Shown here: piece by piece, positions 8,220 through 11,636 of the stretch | Numbering within the stretch: the first letter of the stretch is position 1 | Layout of the letters: each line of letters starts with the position of its first letter | Assembly: GCA_003731675.1 (NCBI GenBank) | Contig: RCNQ01000320.1 | Location: forward strand, 1 to 11,636 | Direction: 5' to 3' | Origin: Bacteroidetes/Chlorobi group bacterium ChocPot_Mid | Lineage (GTDB): Bacteria > Bacteroidota > Ignavibacteria > Kapaibacteriales > UBA2268 | Length of the DNA: 11,636 bases | Made by a program: the position numbers and the translations under genes | Notes under the pieces: generated by a model | What the model was told of the DNA's origin: nothing | Database searches by the model: none | The model's input: only the letters and a program-made list of their open reading frames with translations

Positions 8220-8879
8220 TCATTTATTGCAATTGCAACTTGATCCACAAGTACAGCAACCAGTATCTGGGGCAAACCATCCAGCAGTAACGCCCCAAAT
8301 AATACCAACTGTTCCAGAAGCAGGAATTGCTCCAATACCACCACCCTCCCAAGTAACAAAACCACCAAGCCAATCTGCTATACCAGTTGCTATTCCATAT
8401 TCAGCATTCCAATTGGTTTGAATTTTTGGTTTCTTACATTTGCATTTTTTTATAATGATAGGATTAATTGACCCACATGAAGGTGATTCAACTAAATTTT
8501 GAGTAAATTTCAGTGAAGCATTGTAAATAGCAATAGCTGTCAAAGTCGGTCTATAAATATTTGTATCCAAACTATTTATGTCAATAGATGAAATTATTGA
8601 ATCTGCTAAAAGAAAATTACTATTGCTTGCAGCATAAGCAACATCATAAAGCATATAATAATTAATTGAATCAACATAACCTCTATTATAGGCAGCAAGT
8701 AATATATCCGAACTTTTTAAAGCAATGTCACTTAAAAGATTATAACTACTTTCAGTGATAAAAACACCTGCATCTGTATATACATTCACCAATTTTGCAA
8801 ACTGTGCATTCACTACAAGTTCTGATATCCCAATACTTAGAGCATATTGTTTCACATATAATTTTACTTTATCAAACAT
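8220..8879 (-). CDS. Gly-rich, Cys-tailed protein; downstream part of a frameshifted lipoprotein-like gene
   Basis: 219 residues from the ATG at 8879, but very probably the C-terminal part of a longer protein: the frame is open upstream of this ATG to a TGA at 8975-8973, overlapping the end of the lipoprotein-like ORF in the other frame, and it adds about 23 plausible residues (HDIVVSEDTVCALVNGKGKKA). Residues 1-130 look helical with no recognised domain. A glycine-rich hydrophobic stretch (about 162-201, YGIATGIADWLGG, GGGIGAIPASG, GIIWGVTAG) resembles membrane-active or pore-forming peptide segments. The tail is cysteine-rich: C208, C209, C211, C215, C217 (CCTCGSSCNCNK), with C146 and C148 in KCKCKK. 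GGG lies 10 bases before the ATG, so independent initiation is possible. No function assigned. Confidence 0.6.
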   Translation of the reverse strand: MFDKVKLYVKQYALSIGISELVVNAQFAKLVNVYTDAGVFITESSYNLLSDIALKSSDILLAAYNRGYVDSINYYMLYDVAYAASNSNFLLADSIISSIDINSLDTNIYRPTLTAIAIYNASLKFTQNLVESPSCGSINPIIIKKCKCKKPKIQTNWNAEYGIATGIADWLGGFVTWEGGGIGAIPASGTVGIIWGVTAGWFAPDTGCCTCGSSCNCNK

Positions 8880-8932
8880 TGCTTTTTTTCCCTTACCGTT
8901 AACAAGTGCACAAACAGTGTCTTCTGATACAA

Positions 8933-9160
8933 CTATATCGTGACATGCTTTTCCAAAACATATTGTAAACCCTCATTATGTGTATCACCTAAATAATCAT
9001 ATTGATTTGGAGTGGGATTACCATAAATATCCTTGTGTATATCTTTTTTCTTTGTTAGCAATCTATCGTTTTGACCATCACAACCTGCATTTAATATCAG
9101 AATTGCAATAAAAACAGCTATAAACAAAAAATTAAAACAATATTGAAATGCCTTTTTCAT
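8933..9160 (-). CDS. Lipoprotein-like N-terminal fragment, frameshifted from the downstream ORF
   Basis: 75 residues. MKK followed by a hydrophobic core ending in LILNAGC gives a lipoprotein-type signal with the lipidated cysteine at 27, although Asn at -3 is atypical, so simple Sec export remains possible. The mature part carries NPTPNQYDYLGDTHNEGL (48-65). I recall N-P-Y-D-x-x-G-x-x-H-N-x-x-L as a motif near the start of many exported, lipoprotein-like Bacteroidota hypotheticals that are normally longer than this. The frame ends abruptly at TAG 8935-8933, while the overlapping frame continues into the 219-residue ORF. Joining them within 8936-8972 would give one protein of about 313 residues. 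Start supported by AAGGAGG four bases before ATG. Confidence 0.6.
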   Translation of the reverse strand: MKKAFQYCFNFLFIAVFIAILILNAGCDGQNDRLLTKKKDIHKDIYGNPTPNQYDYLGDTHNEGLQYVLEKHVTI

Positions 9161-9164
9161 AAAT

Positions 9165-9200
9165 CCTCCTTGAGCAAATAATGAATAAAATACAAAACTA
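9165..9200 (-). promoter_or_regulatory. Shine-Dalgarno (9165-9170) and candidate -7 element (9193-9200) of the lipoprotein-like gene
   Basis: AGGAGG, four bases before the ATG at 9160, is the strongest ribosome site in the window and notable in a group where such sites are often weak or absent. TAGTTTTG (9200-9193) matches TAnnTTTG exactly and would give a leader of about 25 nt. No clear TTTG lies at the -33 position; a dyad sits there instead. Confidence 0.4.
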
Positions 9201-9208
9201 TTACTTTT

Positions 9209-9238
9209 AAACGAAAATTAAATTTAATTTTTCCGTTT
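9209..9238. promoter_or_regulatory. Interrupted 13-bp dyad upstream of the lipoprotein-like gene
   Basis: AAACG plus AAAATTAA (9209-9221) is complementary to TTAATTTT plus CGTTT (9224-9231 and 9234-9238), with two unpaired bases at 9232-9233 and an AT centre. It occupies the -10 to -45 zone relative to the candidate -7 element, where an operator or UP-like element could act. Confidence 0.4.
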
Positions 9239-9534
9239 GTTAAGAATTCGTATTCTTGACTGGGTTGAAAGCCTCAGGAGAAGAACTCGTTATACATTAT
9301 TACTATATAATTAAACACTACTATTTGCTAAAATAAACAAATATTTTCAGTTTGCAAAATTAATTTAACTGTTTTTTAAAAATTCTGAAGTTCCAATCTA
9401 GTTTTGTTGTTGTTCAAAGTTGAAATTTTAATTATTTTTGAATAAATTAATAATATTGAAGGATAATTATAAATGATTTTCACAAAAAAGACGACTTTTT
9501 AAGTTCTTTTGAGGATGTAAAGAAAGTAGTTTCA
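9239..9534. other. Intergenic region between the divergent lipoprotein-like and aldehyde dehydrogenase genes
   Basis: No gene is supported here. It holds a small perfect hairpin AAGAAT-TCGT-ATTCTT (9242-9257), then a GC-richer island of about 35 bases (9258-9292) within AT-rich DNA, then AT-rich sequence. From about 9457 a short frame ending at 9556 reads plausibly (NDFHKKDDFLSSFEDVKK) but has no usable start codon. Confidence 0.5.
9324..9354 (+). promoter_or_regulatory. Candidate Bacteroidota-type promoter for the aldehyde dehydrogenase gene
   Basis: TTTG (9324-9327), a 19-base spacer and TCAGTTTG (9347-9354, one mismatch to TAnnTTTG). It would give a leader of roughly 230 nt. AT-rich context makes this tentative. 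Confidence 0.25.
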
Positions 9535-9553
9535 ACATCATCATTGATGATGT
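9535..9553. promoter_or_regulatory. Perfect 19-base dyad before the aldehyde dehydrogenase gene
   Basis: ACATCATCA, a central T, then TGATGATGT: nine perfectly complementary bases on each side. It ends 36 bases before the ATG. The shape fits an operator for a dimeric regulator; as RNA it could form a 7-bp hairpin with a 5-base loop ahead of the ribosome site. Confidence 0.5.
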
Positions 9554-9589
9554 ATTAATGAAAATTGAAAATTAAAAGAGGAAATAATT

Positions 9590-10969
9590 ATGCAATTTTG
9601 GACAATCAACCCTGCAACCGAAGAAAAGATTCGTTCATACGAAAGCTATAACCTCGAAACCATTGATGAGAAAATCAAAAAAACTCATCATAGCTTTTTA
9701 AGCTGGAAGAAAACTTCTTTTTCTTATCGCTCTGAACTGATGGAAAATGCCGCAAAAACGCTTAGAAAAAATAAAGAACACTATGCTAAGGTAATGGCTC
9801 TCGAAATGGGCAAACCTCTTGCTCAGGGTATCTCCGAGGTAGAAAAATGTGCTGTGTGCTGTGATTATTATGCAGAAAATGCTGAAAGGTTTTTAAAGGA
9901 TGTCGAATATAAAACCGAAATGTCAAAAAGCTATGTTGCGTTCAATCCGCTTGGAATTGTTCTTGCAGTTATGCCTTGGAACTTCCCTTTCTGGCAGGTT
10001 TTCCGATTTGCCGCTCCTGCAATTATGGCTGGTAACGCAGGACTCCTCAAGCACTCACGCAATACCGTAGGTTGTGCTGTTGAGATTGAAAATGTCTTCA
10101 AAGAAGCTGGATTTCCTGAAAACGTTTTCACAAATCTCATCATAAGCCACAACGAAGTTAAGGAAAAAACCAAATTTATAATCGAACATCCCTTAGTCGC
10201 TGCCGTTACGCTCACAGGTAGCAATTATGCTGGTGCTCTTGTTGCCGAAACTGCAGGCAGAGTTATCAAAAAAACAGTTATGGAACTCGGTGGTAGCGAC
10301 CCGTATATAATTCTACCTGACGCAGAACTTGAAGCAACAACTTCAGCTTGTGCAATGGGCAGATTAATTAATTCAGGGCAATCATGCATTGCCGCTAAAA
10401 GATTTATTGTTCACGAATCCATACACGACAAATTCACTGAAATGCTTGTCAGCAAAATGTCTGATTTCAAAGTGGGAAATCCGCTCGATGAAGGTGTTAC
10501 CGTTGGTCCGATGGCTCGAAAGGATTTGCAGGAAAGTCTTCACTCACAGGTATTGCAAAGCATTCAATTGGGAGCTACCCCCGTTCTTGGATGCGAACTG
10601 CCCGGTGGTCTCGGATATTTTTATCCTGTCTCAGTTCTGACAAACGTCAAACCAGGTATGCCCTGTTTCGACGAAGAAACGTTTGGTCCTGTCGCTTCCA
10701 TCATCTCCTACAAAACAGAAGATGAAGCAATTGAGCTGGCAAACAATCACATCTATGGTCTCGGAGCCGCAGTCTTTACGCAGGACATTGAAAAAGGCGA
10801 ATTCATCGCAAAAAACCTAATTCAATCGGGTACTGTTCAGGTTAATGATTTTGTCCGTTCAGATTCGCGATTACCTTTTGGTGGCATAAAGCAATCGGGT
10901 TACGGCAGAGAACTTTCTGATTGGGGCATCAGGGAGTTTGTGAACGTAAAGACCGTGAGTGTGAGGTAG
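9590..10969 (+). CDS. NAD(P)+-dependent succinate-semialdehyde dehydrogenase, Sad/YneI type
   Basis: Cytoplasmic aldehyde dehydrogenase of 459 residues that closely follows E. coli Sad (YneI, about 460), which oxidises succinate semialdehyde to succinate. Seen: NPATEE near the N-terminus, EMGKP (72-76), MPWNFPFWQV (128-137), LLKHS with K154, the Rossmann loop TLTGS (207-211), catalytic E232 in MELGGSDP, catalytic C266 in NSGQSCIAAKRF, EETFGPV (362-368) and the C-terminal FGGIKQSGYGREL. The ELGGSDP and LKHS variants are characteristic of the Sad subgroup rather than GabD. All catalytic residues are present, so it should be active; the true aldehyde could still be another small semialdehyde. 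Start supported by AGAGGA before the ATG. It stands alone, divergent from the gene to its left, with a dyad in its leader; no GABA-pathway neighbour is seen. Confidence 0.9.
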   Translation: MQFWTINPATEEKIRSYESYNLETIDEKIKKTHHSFLSWKKTSFSYRSELMENAAKTLRKNKEHYAKVMALEMGKPLAQGISEVEKCAVCCDYYAENAERFLKDVEYKTEMSKSYVAFNPLGIVLAVMPWNFPFWQVFRFAAPAIMAGNAGLLKHSRNTVGCAVEIENVFKEAGFPENVFTNLIISHNEVKEKTKFIIEHPLVAAVTLTGSNYAGALVAETAGRVIKKTVMELGGSDPYIILPDAELEATTSACAMGRLINSGQSCIAAKRFIVHESIHDKFTEMLVSKMSDFKVGNPLDEGVTVGPMARKDLQESLHSQVLQSIQLGATPVLGCELPGGLGYFYPVSVLTNVKPGMPCFDEETFGPVASIISYKTEDEAIELANNHIYGLGAAVFTQDIEKGEFIAKNLIQSGTVQVNDFVRSDSRLPFGGIKQSGYGRELSDWGIREFVNVKTVSVR

Positions 10970-10975
10970 TGAAAG

Positions 10976-10991
10976 AAAAAAATATTTTTTT
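10976..10991. terminator. A7-TA-T7 palindrome after the aldehyde dehydrogenase gene
   Basis: AAAAAAATATTTTTTT, a perfect 16-base A/T palindrome starting seven bases after the stop codon. It is the same core as that at 4971-4988. As RNA it gives an A-U stem plus a U-tract, a weak terminator at most. Confidence 0.35.
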
Positions 10992-11127
10992 ATATTGAAG
11001 AATTTATTAATTTTAAGTTAGTTATAAATCAAATGGAGAAAACAGAAATTAATTTTATTAATTCGAGAAAGGATTATTTAGAAGAAGAATAATTTTTTAA
11101 AATATTTGTAAGCGTGGACTTATTTGC
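10992..11127 (+). other. Intergenic region before the structured RNA
   Basis: AT-rich. A 19-codon frame begins at 11033 and ends at 11092 (MEKTEINFINSRKDYLEEE) but lacks a ribosome site and is not called. The promoter of the RNA should lie at the right end; AATATTTG (11101-11108 area) is one mismatch from TAnnTTTG, but no -33 partner is convincing. Confidence 0.4.
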
Positions 11128-11273
11128 GTTCATCATTGAAAATCGTCAATTTTTAAAGTTCGCTGTACGCAAGAAGGCACGCTCCGAGGAATCGGGGCGT
11201 TTTCCTTTTTGCACAGCGAAGGGTGTTTGACGATACCTCAATGATGGGCATTAAAGTGAAAATGCCCTTTTTT
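11128..11273 (+). ncRNA. Structured non-coding RNA of unknown family, long hairpin with central bubble and terminator
   Basis: From outside in: stem GTTCATCATTGA (11128-11139) with TCAATGATGGGC (11238-11249), outer pairs G-U; internal loop AA/ACC; ATCGTCAA (11142-11149) with TTGACGAT (11227-11234); asymmetric bubble 11150-11158 (U-rich) opposite 11221-11226; TTCGCTGT (11159-11166) with ACAGCGAA (11213-11220); AC bulge; GCAAGAAGG (11169-11177) with CCTTTTTGC (11204-11212), one G-U; bulge C/UUU; ACGCTCCGA (11179-11187) with TCGGGGCGT (11192-11200), one U-G; GGAA tetraloop (11188-11191). An intrinsic terminator follows. Wobble pairs inside the arms, a GNRA loop and a terminator on one strand argue for RNA rather than a DNA palindrome. 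The closing stem, bubble and terminal arm recall 6S RNA, but the bubble is small and I see no proof. The SRP RNA loop consensus is absent. The 5' end is not defined. Confidence 0.7.
11246..11273 (+). terminator. Intrinsic terminator of the structured RNA
   Basis: GGGCATT (11246-11252), 8-base loop, AATGCCC (11261-11267), then six T (11268-11273): a textbook Rho-independent terminator on the plus strand. Its 5' arm shares up to four bases with the outermost pairs of the RNA's closing stem. Confidence 0.85.
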
Positions 11274-11322
11274 ATTGTATAAATGGGTTGTATATTATTA
11301 AATAACTATAATAAGAGATTTT

Positions 11323-11636
11323 ATGTCAGATGAATCAACAAAAGTTAAGAAATCCATTTTAAAAAAATGGTGGGTTTGGCTATTAGCCGTTGTTGTAATA
11401 ATTATCATTATTGCGAGTACTGGAAAGGATGAAAAAAATTCATCATCTGCGGAAAGTAAAGATGCAGTAGAAGATACAAAACAATCTTCTGAAGTTGAAC
11501 AAGAAGATCTAAAATTATTAGATTGGGAAGTTATTTCGGGGGAATATAGTTCCAAAATTGTTGGTAAAGTAAAAAACAATACCGATGAAGAGTTCTCTTA
11601 TGTTCAGATAACATTTAACTTGTATGATGAAAGTGG
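11323..11636 (+). CDS. Membrane-anchored FxLYD-domain protein, 3' end cut off by window
   Basis: 104 complete codons are visible. A short cytoplasmic N-terminus rich in Lys (KVKKSILKKWW) leads into one transmembrane helix (about 16-31, WWVWLLAVVVIIIIIA), then a polar linker rich in Ser, Glu and Lys (about 34-62), then the start of an extracytoplasmic beta domain: LDWEVISGEYSSKIVGKVKN, then a run ending in FNLYD (98-102), which matches the FxLYD motif that names this domain family. Such proteins are small, membrane-anchored and of unknown function in many bacteria. The ATG has AGAG six bases upstream. It lies 49 bases after the terminator of the structured RNA, so it needs its own promoter. 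Function not assigned. Confidence 0.75.
   Translation, partial: MSDESTKVKKSILKKWWVWLLAVVVIIIIIASTGKDEKNSSSAESKDAVEDTKQSSEVEQEDLKLLDWEVISGEYSSKIVGKVKNNTDEEFSYVQITFNLYDES

Noticed and set aside
8192..8368. Upstream extension of the small membrane protein frame to 8368
   Set aside because: It overlaps the C-terminal coding part of the Gly/Cys-rich gene in another frame and yields a low-complexity Leu/Val-rich sequence; the ATG at 8191 has a better ribosome site and follows the stop of that gene.
9472..9556. Short leader peptide or gene remnant before the aldehyde dehydrogenase gene
   Set aside because: The ATG frame at 9474 ends after nine codons and the longer, plausible frame lacks a start codon; not enough to call a gene.
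11033..11092. 19-codon ORF before the structured RNA
   Set aside because: No ribosome site, too short to judge, and no recognisable content.
11179..11200. SRP RNA apical loop (GGAA tetraloop)
   Set aside because: The tetraloop is right, but the conserved asymmetric-loop sequences that flank it in SRP RNA are absent and the arms are nearly fully paired.
11128..11249. Mobile inverted-repeat element (MITE)
   Set aside because: No target-site duplication flanks the arms, and wobble pairs plus a one-strand terminator fit an RNA gene better; a genome-wide copy count would settle it.
11288..11312. Sigma70-like promoter TTGTAT/TATAAT before the FxLYD gene
   Set aside because: The spacer is only 13 bases, too short for a functional pair.

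Overview
The window is AT-rich DNA that looks like a free-living, probably anaerobic member of the Bacteroidota/Chlorobiota group (Ignavibacteria- or Kapabacteria-like). Three things suggest this. A large secreted beta-propeller protein ends in a type IX secretion (Por) sorting domain, a system largely confined to this group. Several upstream regions contain TAnnTTTG, the -7 element of Bacteroidota promoters. The left edge holds a QmoA-type flavoprotein, which points to dissimilatory sulfur metabolism. The lineage is an inference; no rRNA or marker tree was available.

Layout. 1-1078 (minus): the 5' part of qmoA, cut by the window edge. 1079-1345: intergenic, with a degenerate tandem of 7-base GCTnnnn units. 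1346-4864 (minus): a 1172-residue secreted, T9SS-sorted protein with BNR/Asp-box propeller repeats. 5015-7547 (minus): an overlapping pair, a PHP-domain phosphoesterase downstream of proS (bacterial-type prolyl-tRNA synthetase). 7790-9160 (minus): an AT-richer accessory block with a small membrane protein and a lipoprotein-like secreted protein split into two frames by an apparent frameshift. 9161-9589: a 429-base gap with several dyads. 9590-10969 (plus): a succinate-semialdehyde-type aldehyde dehydrogenase (Sad/YneI family). 10970-11322: a gap containing a strongly structured RNA that ends in an intrinsic terminator. 11323 to the end (plus): the start of a membrane-anchored FxLYD-domain protein.

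How the genes relate. proS and the PHP gene share 8 bases and are probably co-transcribed. The lipoprotein-like gene and the small membrane-protein gene lie on one strand, almost end to end, and probably form a cassette. qmoA appears to be the first gene of an operon running off the left edge, with no aprBA directly upstream. The aldehyde dehydrogenase stands alone behind a long leader with a perfect 19-base dyad.

The most interesting element is the RNA at 11128-11273: a nearly continuous hairpin of about 120 nt with a GGAA tetraloop, two wobble pairs inside otherwise complementary arms, an asymmetric central bubble, and a separate terminator. I could not assign it to a known family; its shape recalls 6S RNA. 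Next come the frameshifted Gly-rich/Cys-tailed protein with its small membrane partner, and the heptamer-phased repeat.
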